Shown here one piece after another: positions 1 through 8,505 of a stretch of 64,000 nt of DNA. The notes beneath the pieces were generated by a model. The model saw only the letters and a list, made by a program, of their open reading frames with translations. It did not search any database and was not told where the DNA came from. Every line of letters starts with the position of its first letter. The stretch's first letter is position 1. The translations under genes and the position numbers were made by a program. The DNA is from Bacteroidota bacterium (GTDB lineage: Bacteria > Bacteroidota > Bacteroidia > SXHM01), in assembly GCA_947479755.1 (NCBI GenBank), contig CANKAM010000003.1:32001-96000 (forward strand), given 5' to 3'.

Positions 1-1270
1 AAATAGTAACTGCAGAATCAGGGCTGGCAAGGGCGGAGTTCAAAAGTGTTTCATAAGGAAATGCCCAGGTTCCCCAGCCTATGCCCCATTGAAAATTTGT
101 CATCGCCAAAAATCCTTTGCTGTTTTCTGATTGATGTACATAATTAATTAACCGGTCAAAATACTGAACTCTTTCTCTGTAGATATAGCCGCTTTTATAA
201 ATACCAACCAGATTAATCGCAAAGAGTACCACCAATAAAGGAACATAAATTTTAGCTTTAATTTTTTCGAAAAAAATATCTGTAAACGGCAGCGCAATAA
301 AAATACCAAACAACGTATAATAATATTCAGTCATATTGGGCGAGTTTCCGTTTCTGTCTATGACCAATATTAATGCAAGCCAGCCAAATACTGTCGCTAA
401 CATTACAACTATCGGCAGAAATTTTTTTGCACGTATTCCTAAATAAATGGTAAGGATTGCTACTATTCCGCTTGTCCAGAAATTAGGAACAAAATGCATG
501 AAATAATTTGTGCTTTTGAAGTCTTTGAGTTCTGGTAAATACTTAATGATGTCGGCAATGGAAGGCATTTTATCTGCCTCGTATCCTGACAATGGAAACA
601 GTTTTGTTCTTGCAATATTCCAGGCTAGGCCTAAAATCAATAAAGCCCACAGGTGAATATTCGTCAGGTTGTCTTTAGACAATTCAAACAACACCAGGAA
701 AACAATAACTACAATAAACGCAGGGTGGAAAAGGGTAAGAAAAACAAATAATAAAAGAATGACTGCAACAAGCATGTTTTTTAAAAACATCCTTTCTTCA
801 GCTATCATTTTCTTAATCACAGCCCAACACAAAATTGCTGCGCCAAAACCCATAAAAAGTTCTGTAATAGAAAAATAAAATACACCTCGAAATGTTAGAC
901 ACAATGAAAGTAACAATGCAAAGCCGGCTCTGTAATCTTTCAGGATAAAAACAATTATTGCGAAAAAGAAATACTGGAACACTATGATTGATGCAGAATA
1001 TATTTTCAAAACAGCAGCAAGGGACAACGACATTTTTACCGCCAGCAGCGGGAGTAATTGCACAAAATAGGATGACCATCTGTTGTGAACAATCACCGGC
1101 TTTCCGCTTTCAATCAACAGAAAATTATAATAAGCCGCGTCTGAGGTAGTCATTCTTTCTCTGAAAAATTTCAGAGAAAACCATGTCAATACAATAAAGA
1201 AAAGATGCCCTAAGAGTAATGCCGCTTTTTTCTCATCAAGGTAAAATGCTTTGGTTTTATCTGAAAGCAT
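1..1270 (-). CDS. Polytopic membrane protein, partial (3' end outside window)
   Basis: An open frame runs from an ATG at 1268-1270 to the window edge, at least 423 residues with no stop. The protein starts MLSDKTKAFYLDEKK and then alternates long hydrophobic stretches with short charged loops, so it is an integral inner-membrane protein with roughly ten spans. An acidic residue follows the first span (TTSDAAYYN), a layout seen in GT-C type glycosyltransferases, but I see no diagnostic motif and the family is not recognised. Its start lies one base beyond the lptB stop codon, so the two are probably cotranscribed. A role in envelope glycan or lipid assembly would fit that neighbour but is inference. 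Confidence 0.7.
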   Translation of the reverse strand, partial: MLSDKTKAFYLDEKKAALLLGHLFFIVLTWFSLKFFRERMTTSDAAYYNFLLIESGKPVIVHNRWSSYFVQLLPLLAVKMSLSLAAVLKIYSASIIVFQYFFFAIIVFILKDYRAGFALLLSLCLTFRGVFYFSITELFMGFGAAILCWAVIKKMIAEERMFLKNMLVAVILLLFVFLTLFHPAFIVVIVFLVLFELSKDNLTNIHLWALLILGLAWNIARTKLFPLSGYEADKMPSIADIIKYLPELKDFKSTNYFMHFVPNFWTSGIVAILTIYLGIRAKKFLPIVVMLATVFGWLALILVIDRNGNSPNMTEYYYTLFGIFIALPFTDIFFEKIKAKIYVPLLVVLFAINLVGIYKSGYIYRERVQYFDRLINYVHQSENSKGFLAMTNFQWGIGWGTWAFPYETLLNSALASPDSAVTI

Positions 1271-1271
1271 T

Positions 1272-1997
1272 TTATCTATTCAAATCAAAATTCTGACCGA
1301 GGTAAACTCTGCGCACCTGCTCATCATTGGCAAGTTCCTCGGCAGTTCCGGCTTTCATAATTGAGCCTTCAAAAAGCAAATAAGTGTGGTCGGTTATGTT
1401 CAATGTTTCATGTACATTGTGATCAGTAATCAGGATGCCGATATTTTTTTTCTTCAGCGCTCTTACAATGTTTTGGATGTCTTCAACCGCAATGGGATCA
1501 ACACCTGCAAAGGGTTCGTCCAATAAAATAAAACTTGGACTTACAGAAAGTGCGCGTGCAATTTCTGTTCTTCTTCTCTCGCCTCCTGAAAGTAATTCGC
1601 CTTGATTTTTACGCACATGCTGCAAACCAAATTCATCGAGCATAGTTTCCAGCCGGTACTTTTGTTCTGCACGGGTTAGTGATGTCATTTCCAGGACAGC
1701 ACGAATATTATCTTCAACGCTTAGTTTGCGAAAAACCGATGCTTCCTGCGCCAGATAACCGATGCCAAGCTTCGCTCTTTTGTACATGGGCATTTTAGTT
1801 ATCTCCGTTTCTCCCAGAAATATTTTGCCGTCATCAGGTTTTACCAAACCAACAATCATATAAAAGGTAGTTGTTTTTCCCGCTCCGTTGGGGCCAAGCA
1901 AACCTACAATCTCACCACGCTTTACCTCCACCGAAACATTATTTACAACGTAACGACCTTTGTATTGCTTGACTAATTTTTCGGCTCTTAGAATCAT
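1272..1997 (-). CDS. lptB: LPS export ABC transporter ATP-binding protein LptB
   Basis: This 241-residue protein is the cytoplasmic ATPase of the LptB2FGC complex, which extracts lipopolysaccharide from the inner membrane and drives it to the outer membrane. All nucleotide-binding motifs are present in order: Walker A GPNGAGKT at 35-42, Q-loop Gln84, signature LSGGE at 136-140, Walker B ILLDE at 157-161 and switch His193. The length and the LSGGERRR sequence match LptB rather than other ABC ATPases. The start is supported by a -7 box at 2003-2010 only five bases upstream. The downstream membrane-protein gene begins one base after its stop. Confidence 0.95.
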   Translation of the reverse strand: MILRAEKLVKQYKGRYVVNNVSVEVKRGEIVGLLGPNGAGKTTTFYMIVGLVKPDDGKIFLGETEITKMPMYKRAKLGIGYLAQEASVFRKLSVEDNIRAVLEMTSLTRAEQKYRLETMLDEFGLQHVRKNQGELLSGGERRRTEIARALSVSPSFILLDEPFAGVDPIAVEDIQNIVRALKKKNIGILITDHNVHETLNITDHTYLLFEGSIMKAGTAEELANDEQVRRVYLGQNFDLNR

Positions 1998-2002
1998 GAA
2001 TG

Positions 2003-2010
2003 CAAAAGTA
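2003..2010 (-). promoter_or_regulatory. -7 box TACTTTTG before lptB
   Basis: On the minus strand this reads TACTTTTG, matching the Bacteroidota -7 consensus TAnnTTTG. It lies five bases before the lptB ATG, inside the 18-base gap after the DUF5686 gene. Confidence 0.6.
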
Positions 2011-2015
2011 TCATT

Positions 2016-4493
2016 CTAAAAATTAAAACTAAAACTCCCCAGCACACCTATTTTGCGGATGTTGGGATTATCAAGCTGGGTAAGGCGCCACATGACATCA
2101 ACTCTGAAGATTTTAAAAATGTTTTCGATACCAACTCCGGTTTCGGCATAAATTCCATTGAGTGCAAAAAGGTCAGCAGGAAATATCATCATGTTCATAT
2201 TTGCCTGCGAGATGCGACCTGCAACAGCTTTTGCTGAAACTACTTCGCGCCATTTGAGTCTGCGCATCAACGGAATTTTACTGAGGAAGTATCCGTTGAA
2301 GTGATGGGTGGCAAAGACGGCAACGTATTCATCGGCTACAAATTCAATCAGGTTCATCATGTTGAAAGAGTAGTTGTCGGTTGCGTAGGTTTCATTACCT
2401 GGCTGGATGTAGAGCATAGGATAAGGCAAGTTTCCCCACGTTTTTCCGGCCTGAATATAATATTCAAACCAGCCGATGGGGTTTGTTTGAATCCAATCGT
2501 CAATGGTAAATACTACGCGGTGATAGTTAAACTGTCCGTTCCACAATCCTTTTATTCCGTAAGCATATTCGAGGGAAAGCTTGGGATATTTTGTGCCAAG
2601 ACTGAGACGGTTGAGCTCGCCTTCAATAAACTTTTCCTGATAGGAAAAGTGCGTGAAGAAGCGAACTTCGGAAGAAACAATGCGATGATCAGGATAAGCA
2701 TCCGAAGCAAAATTGTAAACCACTTTATCGGTTGCGGATTGCAACTCACGATGCACAAAACTGATACGGTTGCTGAAGCCGTGAAACCACTCGACATCGT
2801 AACTAGCGCGCACATCCTGCACATAGCTGAGTTTGTAAAAAGGGCGCCTGCGATAGAACGAACCGAGGATGTTATCTTCTTTGAATGCATCTGCGCTAAG
2901 GCCGAGTTGCTCCACATCGTATTCGTATTGCGAACTGAATATCTGTCGCGGCTTTTTGGAAACAAAGACGCGGAAGCCTCCTCCATATTTCCATTTTTGG
3001 TCGAGCAGACCATAGGCAACATGTGCGTTGAATTTTAATTTTTTGCTGAATTTATTATTGGTTTTAAAACCCAGTCCAAAACGCCAGCCCTCAACACGGT
3101 TGAAACTTAAAAGGCTTAAGTAAGGACCAAGGTCAAGCGGACCAAGTTTTTTGTAGCCGGTAACAATGGTTGTAAAAACACTAAGCCATGATTTAAAGGC
3201 GGGAAGATTTTTAACTGTGTCGGCAATGGCGTAAATTGTTTTTTCTTTTTGAGAAAGTGAGTCGTGGCGGTTTTGTTTCCAGTATTCATTACTTTTTTGA
3301 TTGGCATCTTTTTCAACGGTTATATTTTCGGGATTGGAATAATATTTATCGCTGCGCGGTTCATTGATTTTAAAATTTCGGTAGCCGGTGGTCTTGGTTC
3401 CAAACAAACCCATGGCGCGGTCGCTGATGATGAAATCAACAAAGAGGCGATCGTGGGTAAGCATCCAGGTGGTGTCGTGAACGATGTCAAATTCCTGATT
3501 GATGTAGAGTTCGTTGATGTAGTTTACATTTGCTTTTTCTGAAACATTCATGTCCACTTTCAACAAGGCAAAAGTGCTGTCGTGCACAACCAGTTCGCCT
3601 TTGAAAGTAAGCTCGTATTTTCTTCTGGGCGTGAACTGCATTTTGTAAGCCCACTTGTTGCCGACAAAAAAACTATCCACCAAATAGTAGCGGTAATACT
3701 GCAAACCAAAATCGGATATCGGACTTATAAATCCTTTGCCGAAAACGGACACAAAATTGTCGTACACATTTATGTTCTGATACATTTCGCCCATGAACTG
3801 CGAGATGCTCTGGTCTTCGATTCCCGATACTTTTGTGGCGCGAATATTCTCTTTGGTTGTTTTAGGATTTTTTCGGAAGGTATAATCCGAAACGGACTCG
3901 GTGATGAAGATGGGGAGGAAAACTTTTCCGTTTATATCAGAGGTATCGACATTGTCGAAGATGAAGTCGAATGTTTTGAAGAGCTTGCGCTCTTTAAACT
4001 TTTCGTCAAAGTTGTTGATGTCGAACTGGGCTTTGTTATAGACTTCGTATTCGTAATAATCCAGGCGGTCTTTGTTGTGGTATTTTTTGCGGGCTATTAT
4101 TTTGCGCAGCAATATCTCAGCAGGATTTTCACCAGGTAAAATCACCGCTTCTTCGAGGCTTATGATATCCTTCATGATGAGGAAATTTATCTCCTGCCTT
4201 TCCTGTTTTATCACCGCTTCATAATCGGTTTGAAAACCAACAAAAGAAGCCTGCAAGGTATCAGTTGGGAAAGCCGTTTCAAGCGAATACATTCCGTCAA
4301 TATCGGTAACGGTTCCTATGGTGGTGCCCTTAAAACTGATGTTTACAAAGGGCAGGGCTTCACCCGTTTCAAAATCTTTAACAGTACCTTCTATTTTGGT
4401 TATTTGTGCAGAAAGCGAAAACGCAAACAGCAGAACAGCAAGGAGCACAGCAACCGGTTTTTGCAGTAAGAGGTTGTGCTGTGCTGTTTTCAC
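2016..4493 (-). CDS. DUF5686 / carboxypeptidase-like regulatory domain outer-membrane protein
   Basis: The 825-residue product has a signal peptide (cleavage after about residue 29, FSLSAQ), then a CarboxypepD_reg-like beta-sandwich at about 34-108 (IEGTVKDFETGEALPFVNI), then a long region of amphipathic strands typical of DUF5686 and ending in aromatic SFSFNF, as outer-membrane barrels do. It resembles the carrier-less relatives of SusC/TonB-dependent proteins found throughout Bacteroidota. The function of the family is not established. The start codon is GTG (4491-4493). It is followed after 18 bases by lptB, which has its own promoter box. Confidence 0.8.
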   Translation of the reverse strand: MKTAQHNLLLQKPVAVLLAVLLFAFSLSAQITKIEGTVKDFETGEALPFVNISFKGTTIGTVTDIDGMYSLETAFPTDTLQASFVGFQTDYEAVIKQERQEINFLIMKDIISLEEAVILPGENPAEILLRKIIARKKYHNKDRLDYYEYEVYNKAQFDINNFDEKFKERKLFKTFDFIFDNVDTSDINGKVFLPIFITESVSDYTFRKNPKTTKENIRATKVSGIEDQSISQFMGEMYQNINVYDNFVSVFGKGFISPISDFGLQYYRYYLVDSFFVGNKWAYKMQFTPRRKYELTFKGELVVHDSTFALLKVDMNVSEKANVNYINELYINQEFDIVHDTTWMLTHDRLFVDFIISDRAMGLFGTKTTGYRNFKINEPRSDKYYSNPENITVEKDANQKSNEYWKQNRHDSLSQKEKTIYAIADTVKNLPAFKSWLSVFTTIVTGYKKLGPLDLGPYLSLLSFNRVEGWRFGLGFKTNNKFSKKLKFNAHVAYGLLDQKWKYGGGFRVFVSKKPRQIFSSQYEYDVEQLGLSADAFKEDNILGSFYRRRPFYKLSYVQDVRASYDVEWFHGFSNRISFVHRELQSATDKVVYNFASDAYPDHRIVSSEVRFFTHFSYQEKFIEGELNRLSLGTKYPKLSLEYAYGIKGLWNGQFNYHRVVFTIDDWIQTNPIGWFEYYIQAGKTWGNLPYPMLYIQPGNETYATDNYSFNMMNLIEFVADEYVAVFATHHFNGYFLSKIPLMRRLKWREVVSAKAVAGRISQANMNMMIFPADLFALNGIYAETGVGIENIFKIFRVDVMWRLTQLDNPNIRKIGVLGSFSFNF

Positions 4494-4575
4494 AATCGGG
4501 GGAGCGCGGTAAAAATTGAGGATGCTAAAGTTATGTTTTTATACGGAGGATGAGGAAGAAAGATATAGAGAAATG

Positions 4576-4650
4576 CTATTTATCTACATTTGCAGCATGA
4601 GCATAAAAAAATACATAGAAAAGAAAATTGTCAAACACCTGCCTGCACTG
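4576..4650. repeat. Left copy of 75-bp direct repeat (copy of promoter and 5' end of the 5383 gene)
   Basis: This stretch matches 5362-5436 in 74 of 75 positions; the only difference is A at 4582 against C at 5368. The copy carries the -7 box TACATTTG, the short spacer, the ATG at 4597 and the first 18 codons of the downstream lyase gene. Between the copies lie the mntA-hepT genes. The layout looks like a large target duplication or the footprint of an integration that regenerated the disrupted gene. Confidence 0.9.
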
Positions 4651-4668
4651 TTCATAAAAGGTGCTTAG
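4597..4668 (+). pseudogene. Truncated 5' fragment of the S1P-lyase-like gene
   Basis: A 23-codon frame starts with the same 18 codons as the lyase at 5383 and then diverges at 4651, ending in Phe-Ile-Lys-Gly-Ala and a TAG at 4666-4668. It retains the -7 box (4585-4592) four bases before its ATG, so it may still be transcribed. It is the decapitated original end or a duplicated end of the lyase gene left by the arrival of the toxin-antitoxin pair. A functional peptide is unlikely. Confidence 0.75.
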
Positions 4669-4680
4669 TGTAAATAATTC

Positions 4681-4688
4681 TAACTTTG
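4681..4688 (+). promoter_or_regulatory. -7 box TAACTTTG before mntA
   Basis: A perfect TAnnTTTG box lies four bases before the mntA ATG at 4693, so the transcript would start at or next to the start codon. Confidence 0.65.
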
Positions 4689-4692
4689 CACT

Positions 4693-5001
4693 ATGTATAA
4701 CCCGCAGCTACAGGCACTAATGCCACAGGTAATAAAAGTGCTGAAAGAGCACCAAGTAAAAAGTGCTTATCTGTTTGGTTCTTCGTGCACGGACAAATTC
4801 AAGCCTGACAGCGATGTTGATTTACTGATTTCGTTCTCTGAAGATTTAGACCCTTTACAAAAAGGACAAAGCATCTGGGATTTGGAAGATGAGTTGACAA
4901 AAATACTTGAGCATGAAGTTGATATTGTAACCGAATCTTCGTTGAAAAACCCGTATTTCATTAAAGAACTTAATGAAACCAAGGTTCGCATTTATGAATA
5001 A
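4693..5001 (+). CDS. mntA: Minimal nucleotidyltransferase antitoxin MntA
   Basis: A 102-residue minimal nucleotidyltransferase (MNT) domain. It has the family motif Gly29-Ser30 followed by the acidic pair Asp41 and Asp43 (LFGSS...SDVDLLI), which binds metal and nucleotide. Characterised MntA antitoxins neutralise the partner HEPN toxin by adding AMP to a tyrosine near its active site, using ATP. The gene overlaps hepT by eight bases (ATGAATAA), the usual arrangement for this type VII-like pair. The module sits between two copies of a 75-bp repeat. Confidence 0.88.
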   Translation: MYNPQLQALMPQVIKVLKEHQVKSAYLFGSSCTDKFKPDSDVDLLISFSEDLDPLQKGQSIWDLEDELTKILEHEVDIVTESSLKNPYFIKELNETKVRIYE

Positions 5002-5329
5002 CAAGTATTACAAGTTTTTATACGATATACGGGAGAGCATCAGCAACATTGAAAAATATGTACCCGAGCCCCGTGTATTTGAAAACTATAATTCCAACAA
5101 TCTGCTGCAACATGCTGTTGAAAGAAACCTTGAAATAATAGGGGAAGCCGTAAAAAATTTACTGGAAATACAGCCCGACATAAAAATTTCTCATGCCCGT
5201 AAAATTGTAAACACACGCAATAAAATTTCGCACGGATATGATGAAATTGAAAATGCCGAAATCTGGAATATTATTATCAATTATCTGCCTTTACTGAAAA
5301 ACGAAGTAGAGGTTTTGCTTAATCCATAA
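4994..5329 (+). CDS. hepT: HepT-like RNase toxin (HEPN, DUF86 family)
   Basis: I start the gene at ATG 4994 (111 residues), overlapping the mntA stop; an upstream in-frame ATG at 4973 would only add residues translated from inside mntA. The protein is all-helical and carries the HEPN RNase motif RX4HXY: Arg75, His80, Tyr82 (RNKISHGY). The Tyr is the residue AMPylated by MntA in studied pairs. It cleaves RNA when free of its antitoxin, by analogy with the family. The stop lies 33 bases before the right copy of the direct repeat. Confidence 0.87.
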   Translation: MNNKYYKFLYDIRESISNIEKYVPEPRVFENYNSNNLLQHAVERNLEIIGEAVKNLLEIQPDIKISHARKIVNTRNKISHGYDEIENAEIWNIIINYLPLLKNEVEVLLNP

Positions 5330-5361
5330 CTTGCGCTGCAAAGGATGTTTTCAAAACAATC

Positions 5362-5436
5362 CTATTTCTCTACATTTGCAGCATGAGCATAAAAAAATAC
5401 ATAGAAAAGAAAATTGTCAAACACCTGCCTGCACTG
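5362..5436. repeat. Right copy of 75-bp direct repeat
   Basis: This copy is continuous with the intact lyase gene and spans its -7 box through codon 18. The copies are offset by 786 bp; recombination between them would remove exactly that length with the mntA-hepT pair and leave an intact lyase gene. Confidence 0.9.
5371..5378 (+). promoter_or_regulatory. -7 box TACATTTG before the lyase gene
   Basis: A perfect TAnnTTTG lies four bases before the ATG at 5383. It is duplicated at 4585-4592. Confidence 0.65.
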
Positions 5437-6909
5437 GCAAGGGCTGTGCAGCGCAGCATGAATGACGAGAAAAAAATAAAACTGATATTAGGCGAAATGC
5501 GCAACGACCCGGCAATGGTTGATTCGCTGTTTCCTTACCGTGATAAATACACGGTGCATACTAAGATGCCTGAGAAATCATCCTCCAAAGAAGAGGTGAT
5601 GAAACAGATACGCGAGATGCACGCGATAGAAAGTGCCCCGTGGAAAAGCGGGAAGATATCCGGTTCGTTTTATCATGGCGACCAGGACCATTATGATTTT
5701 CTGAACGAGGCATTCTCCTACTACTCGCAGGTGAATTCTATACAGCGCGATGTGTGTCCTTCGCTTACCAAATACGAAGGCGAGATTATTGCCATGACGC
5801 TGGATATTTTTAACGGTGCTGCGGTAAACAAACGCAACCCTGCACAAAAGGCAAGCGGCTCATTAACGACAGGAGGAACGGATAGTATTTATCAATCGGT
5901 TTACTCGCACCGCGAGTGGGGCGTTGATAAAAAAGGAATTACACAGCCGGAGATTGTTATCCCGATTTCGGCACACCCTGCGTTTTTTAAATCGGCACAT
6001 TACCTGAACCTGAAAGTTGTTACTGCTAAGATTGACGCGAATTATCAGGCAGATGTAAACGATATGGAGAGCAAGATAACTGCTAACACCGTGATGATTG
6101 TTGGCTCGGCAGGCAACTACGGTCACGGAATTATTGACCCGATTGAAAAGCTTTCGGACATTGCGGTGAAACAAAATGTTGGCTTGCATGTGGATGGATG
6201 TTTAGGTGGATTTATTCTTGCATGGGCCGAGCCGCTGGGCATCAAATGCCCGGTGTTTGATTTCCGTTTGCCGGGGGTTACTGCTATTTCTGCCGACACG
6301 CATAAATACGGTTACTCGCTGAAAGGAACTTCTACATTGTTATTCAGCAGCGAAGAATTGAGACGTTATCAGTACTACGGACAAACCGACTGGCCGGGTG
6401 GCGTATATGTTTCCACTGGATTTAACGGAAGTAAATCAGGCGGATTATTTGCCGCAACATGGGCTGCCATGGTGCATTACGGCAAAGAAGGTTACATGAA
6501 ACGTGCGAAAAAAATCTTCGAAATAAATGCACAAATGAAAGCTGTGGTGCGTTCTATTCCTGAATTAAAACTGTTTGGAGATTCATTGTTTATTACTGCT
6601 GTCGGTTCAGATAATTTAAAGATTTACCATGTAAACGATTACCTGAAAACCAAGGGCTGGAGAATGAACGGACAACAAAATCCGGATGGTTTTCATTTTT
6701 GCATTACGGGGCCTCAGGTTACTAATCCAACTATAGTGGAAGACTTTGAGAAGGATATAAAAGCGGCTGTGGAATATGCGAAGGTTCAGAAAGGCGACCC
6801 TAAATCAGCAGCGATGTATGGCGGTGCGGGCAGGGAAATTGACCCATCGATGTATCTGCCGATGCTGACTGCTTATACCGATGTAACCCAAAGCACTTAC
6901 CCGTTTTAA
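5383..6909 (+). CDS. Sphingosine-1-phosphate lyase-like PLP enzyme
   Basis: A 508-residue pyridoxal-phosphate enzyme of fold type I. The active-site segment DTHKYGYSLKG (PLP lysine about Lys308) and the following DWPGGVY, GSKSGG and HFCIT segments match eukaryotic and bacterial sphingosine-1-phosphate lyases closely, more so than glutamate or aromatic decarboxylases. Such enzymes cleave phosphorylated sphingoid bases to a fatty aldehyde and phosphoethanolamine. Unlike the animal enzyme it shows no N-terminal membrane anchor. It is followed after six bases by an FGGY kinase. Bacteroidota make sphingolipids, so a sphingoid substrate is plausible, but another amino-phosphate substrate is possible. 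Confidence 0.82.
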   Translation: MSIKKYIEKKIVKHLPALARAVQRSMNDEKKIKLILGEMRNDPAMVDSLFPYRDKYTVHTKMPEKSSSKEEVMKQIREMHAIESAPWKSGKISGSFYHGDQDHYDFLNEAFSYYSQVNSIQRDVCPSLTKYEGEIIAMTLDIFNGAAVNKRNPAQKASGSLTTGGTDSIYQSVYSHREWGVDKKGITQPEIVIPISAHPAFFKSAHYLNLKVVTAKIDANYQADVNDMESKITANTVMIVGSAGNYGHGIIDPIEKLSDIAVKQNVGLHVDGCLGGFILAWAEPLGIKCPVFDFRLPGVTAISADTHKYGYSLKGTSTLLFSSEELRRYQYYGQTDWPGGVYVSTGFNGSKSGGLFAATWAAMVHYGKEGYMKRAKKIFEINAQMKAVVRSIPELKLFGDSLFITAVGSDNLKIYHVNDYLKTKGWRMNGQQNPDGFHFCITGPQVTNPTIVEDFEKDIKAAVEYAKVQKGDPKSAAMYGGAGREIDPSMYLPMLTAYTDVTQSTYPF

Positions 6910-6915
6910 TTTGAA

Positions 6916-8502
6916 ATGGCAGACACAAATCTGAAATGCGTTTTATCCATTGACCTGGGTTCAAGCGGACCAAAGGTTTCGGTAGTGAGCCAGAACGGTG
7001 AAATTCTAGCGAGCCGTTCAGGACATTTTGATAGCGAGTATTCTCAAAACGGAAAAGCCGTAGAGCAGGATGCAGAAGGCTGGTGGAAACAGATATTACA
7101 ACTGTCGAAAGAAGTTATTGATGAATCGAAAACGGCAAGCAACATTGTTGCGATAGGTACCTGCTCACAGTATTTTACTTCGGTGCCGGTAGATGAGCAG
7201 GGGAATGCTGTTCACAACGCCATTATGTGGGAAGATGCGCGGGCGAGCAAACACATCAAAAAAATCATGGGCGGTTTCCCGTCCATTTTGGATTACAATA
7301 TTTTCAAGCTGCTGAAATGGTTGTATTCGGTGGGCATCCCTCCTATTCTTTCGGGTGTGGATGGAGGTAGTCACATGCTGCTTTTGAAAAATGAATTGCC
7401 GGAGGTTTGGAAAAAAACGTACAAGGTGTTAGAGCCTTCGGATTTTCTGAGTCTGAAGTTGACGGGGAAATTTCAAACCAACGAAAACACAGGCTTTGCT
7501 TATACGCTAATAAAAAAAGCTGCCTGGAGCAAAGGAAATTACGATAAGAGTTTGGTGGAATATCTTGGATTAGACATTAACCGTTTCCCGGATGTTGTTC
7601 CCGTTGGCGAAAACCTTGGCAAGCCCACGGATGCGGTTATTAACTACCTCGGCCTTTCGGAAAATGTAAAAGTATTTTCGGGTATGCAGGACACTACTGC
7701 GTGTATTCTTGGCGGTGGCGCTTTCAGCGATTTTGACACGGTGATAGAGATAGGAACTACGCTGAACACGGGTGTAGTTATCAATAAGCGCATCATTGAT
7801 ATTCTGAACGGAATTTATTCGGTAAGCAGTCCTGTTCCGAACAAATATATTTTAGTGGGTGAGGCAGGTGCAGGCGCCAAAGCGCTGAACTATTTAATGC
7901 ATAGTTTTTTACGGGTGGAGGATGACCTTTCACGCATCAATGCAGAAACGGATTCGCACTACGGCAAGATTGCCGATGATATGGCGGCAGCATCACCGGT
8001 GGGAAGTAACGGGGTGGTATTTCTGCCTTGGATATTTGGTTCTACTTTTCCGGAACAAGACCTGAATATGAAGGGAGGATTTATCAATCTTGGTCCTTCC
8101 ACAAAACGCAACGATATGATACGCGCGGTGTTTGAATCATACGCTATGAATTTTAAATGGGTGCTGGAGATAAAGGAGAAAATATTGAAGCGGAAAATTG
8201 AGAAAGTGCATTTCACAGGTGGCGGTGCGTTGTGGGAAACAGCTGTACAGATTTGTGCAGATGCATTGAAAGTGCCTGTTTACCTGATGGACGAGCCGCG
8301 ACAAGCAAACACCAAAGGCATTGCTTTTATGTGTTTCAATAATTTGGGAGTTGTGAGTTATGATGAAATGAGAACGAAACTGAAAGTGAAGAAAGTGTAT
8401 CAGCCCAACCCGGATAACTTTGCGTTTTACGATAAGCGTATGGCCTTTTTCAAGAAGATGTATAAGACCGTAAGGCCCTTATATGCGGATTTGAATAAGT
8501 AG
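6916..8502 (+). CDS. FGGY family carbohydrate kinase (xylulokinase-like)
   Basis: A 528-residue two-domain kinase of the FGGY family. The N-terminal phosphate motif is SIDLGSSGPKVSVV at about 10-23 and the second nucleotide-binding domain carries FTGGGALWETAVQICAD at about 434-450. Members phosphorylate sugars or polyols with ATP, most often xylulose, ribulose or glycerol. The sequence is nearest in feel to xylulokinase-type proteins, but the specificity cannot be read. It is cotranscribed with the upstream S1P-lyase-like gene (six-base gap), which is an unusual pairing for a sugar kinase. Its stop is only three bases from the end of the convergent amidase gene. Confidence 0.82.
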   Translation: MADTNLKCVLSIDLGSSGPKVSVVSQNGEILASRSGHFDSEYSQNGKAVEQDAEGWWKQILQLSKEVIDESKTASNIVAIGTCSQYFTSVPVDEQGNAVHNAIMWEDARASKHIKKIMGGFPSILDYNIFKLLKWLYSVGIPPILSGVDGGSHMLLLKNELPEVWKKTYKVLEPSDFLSLKLTGKFQTNENTGFAYTLIKKAAWSKGNYDKSLVEYLGLDINRFPDVVPVGENLGKPTDAVINYLGLSENVKVFSGMQDTTACILGGGAFSDFDTVIEIGTTLNTGVVINKRIIDILNGIYSVSSPVPNKYILVGEAGAGAKALNYLMHSFLRVEDDLSRINAETDSHYGKIADDMAAASPVGSNGVVFLPWIFGSTFPEQDLNMKGGFINLGPSTKRNDMIRAVFESYAMNFKWVLEIKEKILKRKIEKVHFTGGGALWETAVQICADALKVPVYLMDEPRQANTKGIAFMCFNNLGVVSYDEMRTKLKVKKVYQPNPDNFAFYDKRMAFFKKMYKTVRPLYADLNK

Positions 8503-8505
8503 AAA

